Positions 18,611-26,405 of a stretch of DNA of 64,000 bases are shown here, one piece after another. The notes under the pieces are model-generated. The model made no database searches. It was given only the letters and a program-made list of their open reading frames with translations, and had not been told where the DNA came from. The stretch lies in assembly GCF_000014585.1 (NCBI RefSeq), contig NC_008319.1:1364001-1428000 (forward strand). The letters run 5' to 3'. Within the stretch, counting starts at the first letter, position 1; each line of letters opens with the position of its first letter. Source of the DNA: Synechococcus sp. CC9311 (GTDB lineage Bacteria; Cyanobacteriota; Cyanobacteriia; PCC-6307; Cyanobiaceae). A program made the position numbers and the translations under genes.

Positions 18611-18643
18611 GGCGCTTGAAAATGATAATCGTTCTCAAGCGCC
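18611..18643. promoter_or_regulatory. Fur/Zur-type operator nested in an inverted repeat, porin A promoter
   Basis: Bases 18618-18636 (GAAAATGATAATCGTTCTC) form a 19-mer matching itself at 7 of 9 paired positions, with the shared core AATGA-NN-ATCRTT. It is enclosed by the arms GGCGCTTGA (18611-18619) and TCAAGCGCC (18635-18643). A TATAGT hexamer lies just upstream on the minus strand (near 18648-18655), so a repressor bound here would cover the start region of the porin A transcript. Confidence 0.65.
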
Positions 18644-18659
18644 TTCGACTATAGAGGCT

Positions 18660-18731
18660 TTAGTGCCTTGTTGCCATTACAGAAACAGGGCAAAGAGATT
18701 TGGAGTCGAGAATGGAAGGAAATAAAGACAT
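18660..18731 (-). pseudogene. remnant of a second znuA start
   Basis: A 23-codon frame whose first four codons lie inside the duplicated block. It begins MSLFPSILDSK, compared with MSLLPTSFRSK in intact znuA, then degenerates to a stop. It is the stub left in front of porin A when porin plus znuA were duplicated. It has no likely function. Confidence 0.6.
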
Positions 18732-20345
18732 AACAGAATAACGAACAGAAATGTATGTAAAAAGTGTCTTAGAATTTGAAGGTTGTTTTTACCAATCCAC
18801 CAAGCTGACTTAAAGTATCATCGCCACCATTTAGATCAGTATTCTGACCTTCAGGACGACTTAAATAGAACAATGCGGGCGTAACGCTAATGTTGTCAGT
18901 GACCTGGAATTGATACCACCATTCCCATACATAGTTGCCATCTGCAGGAACTTCATCGCCCTTCAAATCTGTAGCAAATACGGGTTGACCTACGGCCATG
19001 CCTGCATTGTTGCCCTTCAGGAAGACGTCACTCCATTCCAAGCCAAGATTCCATGATTGACTTGTTGTGACATCACCAACATTCTTAGCATATAAAGCAT
19101 TGTATCCATATCCTGCAGAGATTGATGGAATCCAACCACTCTCTTGTGGCTGCCAAGAGCCGCCAATACCCCAAGCATTCATAAAGGCTTTTCGGCCAGA
19201 AAAGTAGTTGTCTGCAGCGAATGTAGTGCCGAATCCACCAACTAATTCAGATGGACTTTGAACGCCTGACCAAATAGCGGCAATGTTCCAGTTTTCTGAT
19301 TCATAAGCAAGTTGTACCGTGCCTGAAGCCTCAGAGAATTCAGTTCCTATACCACCAGCATTAGGGTCTGAACTCGAACCTTGAGCAGCAACATAATTTG
19401 CAGAGATACTGAAACCGCTATCAGTAGACCAACTAACACCGGCTCCTGGTCCCAGGTTTTTGTTGTAAGCAGCTGGAGCACCATTGAGGGTTGTGACATC
19501 CAAGATTGGATCACTTGGATAAGCACTAGGCCAAACAGCAAGCATGTCTTCCTGACCAACACGGGCTCCAAGCGTGAAAGTCAGCGAGTTAGCGACGGGG
19601 AATTGATAGTAAAGCTTGTCGATACCAACAGAGTTGGCACCAGAATCTTCCTGAAATGCTGTTTCTAGGGTTGATAAGCCGTTTGGATTGCCACCGAATA
19701 CAGAGTTCTCACCAAAATTGCCTGACCTTAAGATTGTAATTAATAAATCTTTTCCAGTGAAACTAGTTTCAAGGCTTAATTGGAGGTCATAATTAAATGT
19801 AGTGGCACCAAAGTCTCTGTTCGCAGGATCGGCTTTCGATTTGGTTCCAGAAAAATTATTCGCACCAACAACAAACGTTGCCAATCCAGAAAGCTTGGTG
19901 GTGGTGGAGAACTGAGTTGCTTCCAGTTCACCAACGCGGGCTTCAAGTCCGTCAACACGGCCCTTGAGGATGGCGAGTTCCTTTTCGAACTCCTTCATCA
20001 GGCGCTTCAGCTCGTCGGTCACTTCGGTGACGCGGTCGAGACAGGCGTTCAACAGAGCAGCCGCTTCAAAGCGGGTCATTGCCCTGTTACCGCGGTAGGT
20101 GCCGTTGGGGTAACCGGCCACACAGCCGTAGCGCTCGATCAGGTTGCTAAGAGCCTGATAAGCCCAATCGGTTGGGTAAACGTCAGAAAACTGAGTGATG
20201 CTGGTGACTTGCTCGCCAGAGGCGGCGTAGTCAGACACACCATTGATATTGAGCTCAGTGGCGTTTGCAGCCACAGGTGCCAAAAGGCCCAGGGCAGCTG
20301 GAGCCACCAGCAGTTGTTGGAAAAGTTTCAAAATGATCCTCACAC
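18721..20345. repeat. tandem duplication, copy B
   Basis: This is the second unit of the 1740-base-period tandem repeat described for 16981-18605. It is identical in the shared block except for a few bases near the porin start, and it carries an unrelated upstream promoter region. Confidence 0.93.
18769..20343 (-). CDS. SLH-domain outer-membrane porin, copy B
   Basis: 524 residues from GTG at 20343, or 520 from TTG. It encodes the same signal peptide, SLH, coiled-coil and OprB-type barrel as copy A; in the shared part the visible changes are in the leader (for example LAPVAANA instead of LAPLAANA, and RII instead of RPV at the start). Unlike copy A it has no Fur/Zur-type operator. Its leader contains the palindrome GACGCATTTTGCGTC and is identical for 56 bases to that of the third porin at 62.7 kb, so it is probably expressed under different conditions from copy A. 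Confidence 0.9.
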   Translation of the reverse strand: MRIILKLFQQLLVAPAALGLLAPVAANATELNINGVSDYAASGEQVTSITQFSDVYPTDWAYQALSNLIERYGCVAGYPNGTYRGNRAMTRFEAAALLNACLDRVTEVTDELKRLMKEFEKELAILKGRVDGLEARVGELEATQFSTTTKLSGLATFVVGANNFSGTKSKADPANRDFGATTFNYDLQLSLETSFTGKDLLITILRSGNFGENSVFGGNPNGLSTLETAFQEDSGANSVGIDKLYYQFPVANSLTFTLGARVGQEDMLAVWPSAYPSDPILDVTTLNGAPAAYNKNLGPGAGVSWSTDSGFSISANYVAAQGSSSDPNAGGIGTEFSEASGTVQLAYESENWNIAAIWSGVQSPSELVGGFGTTFAADNYFSGRKAFMNAWGIGGSWQPQESGWIPSISAGYGYNALYAKNVGDVTTSQSWNLGLEWSDVFLKGNNAGMAVGQPVFATDLKGDEVPADGNYVWEWWYQFQVTDNISVTPALFYLSRPEGQNTDLNGGDDTLSQLGGLVKTTFKF

Positions 20346-20350
20346 AAGAT

Positions 20351-20365
20351 GACGCAAAATGCGTC
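20351..20365. promoter_or_regulatory. palindrome in the leader of porin B
   Basis: GACGCA-TTT-TGCGTC (minus-strand reading) is a perfect 6-3-6 dyad ending 8 bases upstream of the GTG start. The same 15 bases occur at the same distance before porin C (62656-62670). It could be an operator or an RNA hairpin that masks the start. Confidence 0.5.
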
Positions 20366-20383
20366 ATGGAAATAATAACCAAT

Positions 20384-20726
20384 CAGATTGAATTACTAGA
20401 AACATTTACTACAAAAAACGAGTGGAAATGCATTTTTCGCATATTTTGGCAGAAATACAAGATTTGCAAAACATCCGTAGCGGCCACATCAATTTGTCAG
20501 CAAATTCTCAGCCATTTAAACAAAGCAGAAATTAAATTAAAAAAAAATTCAAATAAAAATATACCGCAAACTGAGCAATACAATTAATTCATAAAGAAAT
20601 CGGCGAGGCCGACAAATTAGTGATCATTGAAAACATCCAGGTGAATCAAAAGAAACAAAAACATGAATCTTAAATCATTATTTCGGCGCTAGGCAGACCA
20701 TATTGAAGATAATTGATTTTTATTTC
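20384..20726. other. AT-rich divergent promoter region
   Basis: About 340 bases between porin B (leftward) and the imelysin gene (rightward). It is strongly AT-rich with A-tracts (20535-20575). No gene and no clear copy of the Fur/Zur core were found, although ATCATTATTT at about 20676-20685 is a weak half-match. Confidence 0.4.
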
Positions 20727-21734
20727 ATGCACCAACGTTCAGGACTTCTTTCAGCACTAGTTGCAGCGGCCTTGTCAGCAACGGTCACTAGTGCCTGCAC
20801 TTCTCAATCGCAGGCTGGTCCAACAGATCAGGATGTCAGCTCAGCTTTAGTTAATGATGTGGTAATTCCTAGCTATAAAAAGTTAGTTAGTGGGACTAAA
20901 AAGCTTAATCAGGCTCTTCAAGTGCTAGTCAAAGATCCAAACCCTGCCAATCTTAAATTAGCTCGTGATGAGTGGAAAAAATCACGTAACACTTGGGAAG
21001 TAACGGAAACGTGGGCTTACGGCCCTGCTGAAACGGAAGATTTTGATCCTAAACTTGATGACTGGCCTGTGAGTGATAAGGAATTAGCAGAGGCACTATC
21101 GGAAAAAGATTTCACAAAAGAGAAATTTAATGCTCTAGATACAACAGGAAGAGGATTCCACGGCATTGAATATGTAATTTTTGGTAACGGCGATACTCCT
21201 GTTGAAGCATCTGATTTAACCACTCAGCAGCTAGCTTATTTAAGGATTGCGGGTGAAAATTTAAAATCCAATGCAAAACAGCTTCTGGCCGCATGGAGTG
21301 GACCAGAAGGCTTTGGTAAGGCTGATGTTGAAGCAGACCCTGCCAAAACAGTGAATGACATCCTTGAAGGAATGGCAGGATGCCTTGATGAGGTAAGTAA
21401 TACTAAATTGGGAGAAGCACTTGCTAGTGGAAAGGGGGAATTAGAAAGTACCTTTAGTGGCAACACCGGTGCTGATGTTTTGTCAAACTTACAAGGTGTT
21501 CAGCTGGCCTGGGAGAAGTCAAAAATTCAAGAATACGCCAAAACAAAGGATGCAGAGTTGTCCAATCAGTTGACCGTAGAATTGCAGACAGCGCTGGCAC
21601 AGGCTAAAGAACTACCAACACGTCTCAATGATAAACTTGATAATGGTGATACCCAAAAGCAAGTTAAAATGCTGATGGAAGCAATTTCGAAAGCATTTGA
21701 TACAACTGAGGCATTGAAGTCAAAGATTGGATGA
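20727..21734 (+). CDS. imelysin-family (IrpA-like) lipoprotein
   Basis: 335 residues from ATG 20727; an upstream TTG at 20703 is less likely. Lipobox SATVTSAC marks a lipoprotein. The imelysin (M75) signature GxHxxE appears in RGFHGIEYVIFG, and the N-terminal helix contains DEWKKSRNTWEVTETWAYGP. Imelysins are periplasmic four-helix proteins of iron uptake; cyanobacterial IrpA is iron-regulated. The di-heme cytochrome gene follows after 53 bases, the classic irpA-irpB arrangement, so a role in iron acquisition is likely though the mechanism is unsettled. Confidence 0.83.
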   Translation: MHQRSGLLSALVAAALSATVTSACTSQSQAGPTDQDVSSALVNDVVIPSYKKLVSGTKKLNQALQVLVKDPNPANLKLARDEWKKSRNTWEVTETWAYGPAETEDFDPKLDDWPVSDKELAEALSEKDFTKEKFNALDTTGRGFHGIEYVIFGNGDTPVEASDLTTQQLAYLRIAGENLKSNAKQLLAAWSGPEGFGKADVEADPAKTVNDILEGMAGCLDEVSNTKLGEALASGKGELESTFSGNTGADVLSNLQGVQLAWEKSKIQEYAKTKDAELSNQLTVELQTALAQAKELPTRLNDKLDNGDTQKQVKMLMEAISKAFDTTEALKSKIG

Positions 21735-21787
21735 TTTACTCAGAAAGCTTTAATATGATTAAGGGTGTTGTCTGAGAGGATGTAAAG

Positions 21788-23125
21788 ATGAGACATTCTC
21801 TTTCAAAAATTCTTGTCGGATTCCTAGCCCTGCTCTTGACAGTAGGGCTTGGGAATTTTTTTAACTTAGAAAGACCCGTGTGGGCAAGAATTGGAGATCC
21901 CCAAAAGGCTGCGGGGCAGATGACAATCTTTAATCGAGCTTTCACCGCATTTGCAACCCCTGCTGACGGTCTCAGTGAGGCGGAACTTGATCGACATGTG
22001 GAAACAGATCCACTTTTTGAGCAAAGCCATATTCCATTAGTGGGTCATGCTGGAGCTGGTTTAGGTCCTATTCACAACGCTAAATCATGTGCGTCCTGCC
22101 ATGTTTTGAATGGTCGAGGACGTCCCGTTACTGGTCAATCTCTGTTTCGCATAGCGATGCGAGAAGGAGAAGGCGACCAACCTGTACCTGGACTAGGGTT
22201 TCAATTGCAAGACAAGGCCATTTATGGCCACAGCCCGGAAGCAACTGTTGAAAGGGTATGGATTGAAGACAATGGTTTACGGAGGATGCAAGCCAAACTT
22301 ACAAAACCAGATGGATCTGACATCTCACCAATCACCGTTGCAAGTTCATTAAGGATCGCTCCACCAATGATTGGTCTGGGATTACTTGAGGCGATCCCTG
22401 AATCCAATCTCATTGCAAATGCAGATCCTGATGATGTCAATAAAGATGGAATTTCAGGACGTCCTGTTTGGGTTGATGATGAAAATGGAATACGTCGAAT
22501 CGGTCGTTTCGGATGGAAATCCACGTCTGCAAGCGTCATTGAACAAAGTGCAGATGCATATCAGCAGGATATGGGGCTTACAACAGCCACAGGTCCTAAC
22601 AGTGTGTTAGCTGCTGATGGCAAACCCGCAGACATCAGCTGGAACGAACTCGTTGGTGTGACCTATTACACACAGACGCTAGGATCTCCTGCGACGGCAA
22701 AAAAAGCATCTAGCAAAGTAGTAAGACGTGGTTCACTTGTGTTTGACCAATTGGAATGTGCTAAGTGTCATGTTCCAAGTCAACAAACTGGCTTTAATGC
22801 TGGGGCAGTTGCTGGTGTAATTAATAACCAAGAAATCTGGCCATACACAGATCTTTTAGTTCATGACATGGGTCCTGGACTGGATGATGGTGTCGCAGAA
22901 AAAGGACTTAGTTTGTCATCTGAATGGAGAACAGCACCACTGTGGGGACTTGGAATGACACAACCAGTCAATCGTGGAGCAGGTTTTCTACATGATGGTC
23001 GTGCAAGGACAATTGACGAAGCCATACGTTGGCATGGCGGTGAGGCACTACAAAGTAAAAATGCATATCTTGAATTATCGCAAAAACGTCGAAACGATTT
23101 ACTCAGCTGGCTAAATCAACTTTAA
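21788..23125 (+). CDS. di-heme c-type cytochrome (COG3488, IrpB-like)
   Basis: 445 residues with a signal peptide (about 1-31) and two heme c motifs: CASCHVLNGRGRP (about residue 101) and CAKCHVPSQQTG (about 323). The fold is that of di-heme cytochrome c peroxidase relatives annotated as thiol oxidoreductases. C-terminal features include LWGLGMTQPVNRGAGFLHDG and RWHGGEA. It likely acts in the periplasm in electron transfer to iron or its chelates together with the imelysin protein encoded just upstream. Confidence 0.85.
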   Translation: MRHSLSKILVGFLALLLTVGLGNFFNLERPVWARIGDPQKAAGQMTIFNRAFTAFATPADGLSEAELDRHVETDPLFEQSHIPLVGHAGAGLGPIHNAKSCASCHVLNGRGRPVTGQSLFRIAMREGEGDQPVPGLGFQLQDKAIYGHSPEATVERVWIEDNGLRRMQAKLTKPDGSDISPITVASSLRIAPPMIGLGLLEAIPESNLIANADPDDVNKDGISGRPVWVDDENGIRRIGRFGWKSTSASVIEQSADAYQQDMGLTTATGPNSVLAADGKPADISWNELVGVTYYTQTLGSPATAKKASSKVVRRGSLVFDQLECAKCHVPSQQTGFNAGAVAGVINNQEIWPYTDLLVHDMGPGLDDGVAEKGLSLSSEWRTAPLWGLGMTQPVNRGAGFLHDGRARTIDEAIRWHGGEALQSKNAYLELSQKRRNDLLSWLNQL

Positions 23126-23371
23126 AGCAAGGCGAGAACACAATTAAGTATCAAAAAGGTCAAACCAACCAAATACCGATCAAAACAACTGGAATCAGTA
23201 TCGGCACACTGAATTAAGCTATTACTGAAAGGTGATAAGTCGCACGTCAAGAGAATACCGATAGACTTCAGTTTCGGAAATCATATATAATCACAAAGCA
23301 TCTTAGTCTTAAGTGTTCCAAAGGGTTGCAGGAGTTAGATTTAAGAGATGACATAGGACAAGCCAAAACCA

Positions 23372-24271
23372 ATGAATGTTGCATCAACGAAGAAAACAAT
23401 CCGCCTGGGCGGAACTATCGATGAAATTCGGTTTTTATACTCAGGAAAAAACATTAAACTGGTTGTTGAACATCAAGGCCCAGAGGATGCCCCGATGCTG
23501 CTCTTACTACCAGCACTAAGCACTGTGTCTAGCAGGGGTGAATGGCGAAATTTTGTCGAATCTATTCAGGATGAATACCACGTCATTAGCTTTGATTGGC
23601 CTGGCTTTGGAGATAGTGATAGACCAAAATTGAAATACAATATTGATATTCTAAGTAGATCACTGTCGGCCATTTTTGATTACCTAAAGCGATACAAGCA
23701 AGACAAGCTTACTGTCATAGCGGCTGGTCACAGTGCTTGTGTTGTATTAAGTTTGGCTGATGACTATTCAGAGAAGTGGGAGCAACTCGTTCTTGTTGCA
23801 CCAACATGGAGAGGCCCATTACCCAGCATGAGCAGTTGGCATCCAAAATACTTTAGCTGGCTACGTTGGATTGTCTCCTGTCCAATAATTGGCCCAATAC
23901 TCTATTACATCAATACAAGTCGAGGAATCTTGAAATATATGTTGCGAAGACATGTTTGGTCCGATATTGAATTATTAACGCCAACAGAGATTCTTGAGCA
24001 ACAAAAGTTGAGCCGAAAACCTGGGGCGAGATTTGCGAGCGTTTCATTTGTTAGTGGTGGCTTTGATCCATCAGGAGAGCGATCTTGGTGGTTGAAGAAA
24101 GTAAGACATCTCAAATGCAGATTGCAGGTAGTGGTAGCGATGGAAGCACCAGCGCGCTCAAAGAGAGAAATGCAAATTTTGGCAGAACATGCTCAACAGT
24201 TCTTGCAAATAAACGGTCGCTTAGGATTACACCAAGAGTTTGGAACATTCTTATCAAACAGAATTCTCTAG
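23372..24271 (+). CDS. alpha/beta hydrolase
   Basis: 299 residues with the alpha/beta-hydrolase pattern: oxyanion-region strand MLLLLPALST, FDWPGFGDSDRP, and the nucleophile elbow AAGHSACVVL. In the elbow the usual G-x-S-x-G has Cys at the last position but Ser123 is present. A C-terminal His is plausible in GLHQEFG. No signal peptide. It appears monocistronic in an AT-rich area. Substrate unknown. Confidence 0.72.
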   Translation: MNVASTKKTIRLGGTIDEIRFLYSGKNIKLVVEHQGPEDAPMLLLLPALSTVSSRGEWRNFVESIQDEYHVISFDWPGFGDSDRPKLKYNIDILSRSLSAIFDYLKRYKQDKLTVIAAGHSACVVLSLADDYSEKWEQLVLVAPTWRGPLPSMSSWHPKYFSWLRWIVSCPIIGPILYYINTSRGILKYMLRRHVWSDIELLTPTEILEQQKLSRKPGARFASVSFVSGGFDPSGERSWWLKKVRHLKCRLQVVVAMEAPARSKREMQILAEHAQQFLQINGRLGLHQEFGTFLSNRIL

Positions 24272-24600
24272 AATTAACACAGACATCTGAACAACAAAAA
24301 CAATTAGAACACACAAGTTTCAAATATGGCGAGTCTAATGCTCCTAAGGACAGTAATTGGCAACACACACCGACGAAGGAGAAGCCGCCTGGCAAACAAT
24401 CCTTAGTCGGATCAATAGATCAATCAAATACATTCAAAAGCCGTCAATCTCGGTCATATCGGCGTTTATTTGCCAGGCAATACTGTACAAGCATTCGGCT
24501 CGATTCATGAACAATATATTTATTACAAATGTCCTGATGCTGCAGATTGATTCAACATTTTTCATATACTGACATTAGCTTTTCAACTATTTCATAAGCT
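24272..24600. other. AT-rich intergenic stretch
   Basis: About 330 bases after the hydrolase gene. Open frames here overlap the hydrolase in other frames and lack recognisable content. No hairpin or repeat stands out. Confidence 0.35.
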
Positions 24601-24858
24601 ATGGCTTCATTCTTATGGAAGGAATCAAACCTAACAGCTGACTGTCTTACTCTTGAGGAGATGGCAAGAAGATTCGAAGAAACTGCTCTACTGATGCATA
24701 GACTTCATCGTTGTGGCTTTGAGCTCAATCGCATCAAAGGCGAACAAAGCATTAGCCATAAAAACATTAGAACATTTTCAAGATTTGGGTTTGTTATTGA
24801 CAAAGTATTAGCAAATATAGAACAACGCTCCTTGAAGATAAATCAAGACAAAACATAA
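24601..24858 (+). CDS. small hypothetical protein
   Basis: 85 residues with helical, charge-rich composition (LEEMARRFEETALLMHRLHR) and one Cys. No domain is recognised, no signal peptide is present, and the upstream region shows no clear ribosome-binding site. It could be a genuine strain-specific small gene; the low GC matches the surrounding accessory region. Confidence 0.35.
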   Translation: MASFLWKESNLTADCLTLEEMARRFEETALLMHRLHRCGFELNRIKGEQSISHKNIRTFSRFGFVIDKVLANIEQRSLKINQDKT

Positions 24859-25108
24859 TACTGGCGATTCTCTTCTGCTACTAATAAAGCGCTAAATACA
24901 AAACACATGTCAAGTATTAAGGCGAATAGCGTCAAAGAGATCAAATGATTTAAGGCTAAATCAACATAGCTACTGAAAACACATCAAGTTGAAGCGACAA
25001 TATTCTCCAAGAAAAAGCTAATCAATAATGGGGAAACTTGATAGTCAATCTTCTCAGGTTTTGAATGAGAGAGTAATTATTGGTTGTAGAGGAAATTATT
25101 TTGGCTAC

Positions 25109-25804
25109 CTACCCGTTTGGCTGAAGGGAAGAGTGATGGTGGGAAATTTTCCATTCTCCATCTTCAAGCATATAGATAAAACTATAGCGAGCCTCTGCCG
25201 TTGTTCCATCCTCAAAGTTAAAGCTATAGAGTCCTGCATCCTGAAGCATATTGCAACCGATAATAATCTCACGTTGATCAATGGAACCTTTGGGACTTTT
25301 CTCTAAAAAATGCTTGAAGTAGTCGACTATTGTGGCATGGTCTGTGCGTGGCAAGTCGGACAGTGTAGGGAGCAAGATTGCATCACGGCTATATAATTTT
25401 GCAACTTGTTCAGGATCTTTGGTTTGCAATGCTGCATTCCACCTCTCAAAAAGTTGTTGCACTTCATTTTGAGAGATAAGCGCACATCCGGTGACACCAT
25501 CTTTGAGCAATTCACCGCATTGACGATCTAGCAATTCAAGATTGAGCCAAATCAGGCTATTTCTCGGAATCAGCGAGCTGTAGGACAAGCAACTGGGACG
25601 GTCCCGCGGTCCGAGACGCCATCGATACTGCTGTCCTACGGAACTACCAAGAAGTTCTGATTCAATCCAATGAGGAAGATTGCCTTGCCCGACAGCCATT
25701 GAAAAAATCTGACGCCCCGTGGTGAGCCTCTCATTCAAATCGGTTGCCTGCATGGAAACCGTCAGTACCGTTTTGGAGCCAGAGGAGCCGGTGGAGTGCA
25801 TCAT
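25109..25804 (-). CDS. FKBP-like / NTF2-like (SgcJ/EcaC) fusion protein
   Basis: About 231 residues from ATG 25804, chosen because GAGGAGAG lies about 12 bases upstream and because the Fur/Zur-type operator at 25852-25870 would otherwise be inside the gene; an open frame does extend to 26002. The N-terminal half (about 10-105) resembles an FKBP/SlyD core: GRQIFSMAVGQGNLPHWIES followed by ELLGSSVGQQYRWRLGP. The C-terminal half (about 110-231) is an NTF2-like domain of the SgcJ/EcaC type (VQQLFERWNAALQTKDPEQV, DHATIVDYFKHFLEKSPKG, ISHHHSS). There is no signal peptide. SlyD-like folds include metallochaperones; with the operator this suggests a metal-linked folding or binding role, which is inference. 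Confidence 0.62.
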   Translation of the reverse strand: MMHSTGSSGSKTVLTVSMQATDLNERLTTGRQIFSMAVGQGNLPHWIESELLGSSVGQQYRWRLGPRDRPSCLSYSSLIPRNSLIWLNLELLDRQCGELLKDGVTGCALISQNEVQQLFERWNAALQTKDPEQVAKLYSRDAILLPTLSDLPRTDHATIVDYFKHFLEKSPKGSIDQREIIIGCNMLQDAGLYSFNFEDGTTAEARYSFIYMLEDGEWKISHHHSSLQPNG

Positions 25805-26383
25805 CAGCTGTTCGAGTCTCTCCTCGTGGTGGCTTTGCATTAAGATTACATGAGAATGATTATCGTTCTTTACCCATCCGCGGAGTTGGTAGAGATCAGA
25901 GCGTCTAGGTCGAATCCGTACCGGATCTAGCCAGGTCAACAAAATCAGTAACTCTGCACAAGCCTCATCCAGATCAGCGGCGAAAGAAGAACACCTAAAC
26001 AAGTTAGAGCTCTAGGGCTCATTACAGAAGTGTTCTTCAAAGTTAAAAGAGTAATTATTTAATCTAAACCTAACTAAAAATCACAAGAAAATGATTAAAG
26101 GCCCATCTGGCAAAATCAGTAATAATTGCCAATGATTCATTTTGAATCCATGTCAGAACGCATCCATCCCGCCGCCAAGGCGAAGAACGATCCAATGCCA
26201 AAAAAGCAAATGAAATTCACGATTGTGACAATAATTGTACTTTTTAAACCTTGCAAAACAATTATAAACGCCCTAAATCCTATCCATAAAAAATAATTAG
26301 TTAAGTGCGCATGCCTATGAGAAGCATCTGAAGCGAGAAGCCTGTAAAGAGAAACCAACAGAACGCCGGACGACCTGTCAAAA
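25805..26383. other. regulatory/intergenic region between two operator-controlled genes
   Basis: It contains the operator at 25852-25870 and an in-frame upstream extension of the fusion gene (to 26002) that probably is not translated. A 73-codon hydrophobic frame on the minus strand (26137-26358) has one or two possible membrane segments but no recognisable family and no ribosome-binding site. Confidence 0.4.
25852..25870. promoter_or_regulatory. Fur/Zur-type operator before the FKBP-NTF2 gene
   Basis: GAGAATGATTATCGTTCTT pairs with its own reverse complement at most positions of the 17-base core AGAATGATTATCGTTCT (7 of 8 pairs) and shares AATGA-NN-ATCRTT with the other three sites. It ends about 48 bases before the chosen start at 25804. 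Confidence 0.6.
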
Positions 26384-26402
26384 TGGAATGAGAATCATTC
26401 TC
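26384..26402. promoter_or_regulatory. Fur/Zur-type operator before the COG0523 GTPase
   Basis: TGGAATGAGAATCATTCTC contains the shared core AATGA-NN-ATCRTT and a perfect GAGAAT-C-ATTCTC dyad. It lies immediately before the ATG at 26406; an ATG at 26388 falls inside it. Binding here would block transcription or, if the site is transcribed, overlap the ribosome entry region. Confidence 0.6.
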
Positions 26403-26405
26403 GCA

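Noticed and set aside
24085-24510. 141-codon plus-strand frame after the hydrolase
   Set aside because: It overlaps the end of the hydrolase gene in another frame, with low-complexity Gln/Ser/Lys composition and no start signal.
25028-25306. 92-codon open frame on the plus strand
   Set aside because: It overlaps the FKBP-NTF2 gene on the opposite strand, shows no domain, and its amino-acid pattern is that of an antisense reading.
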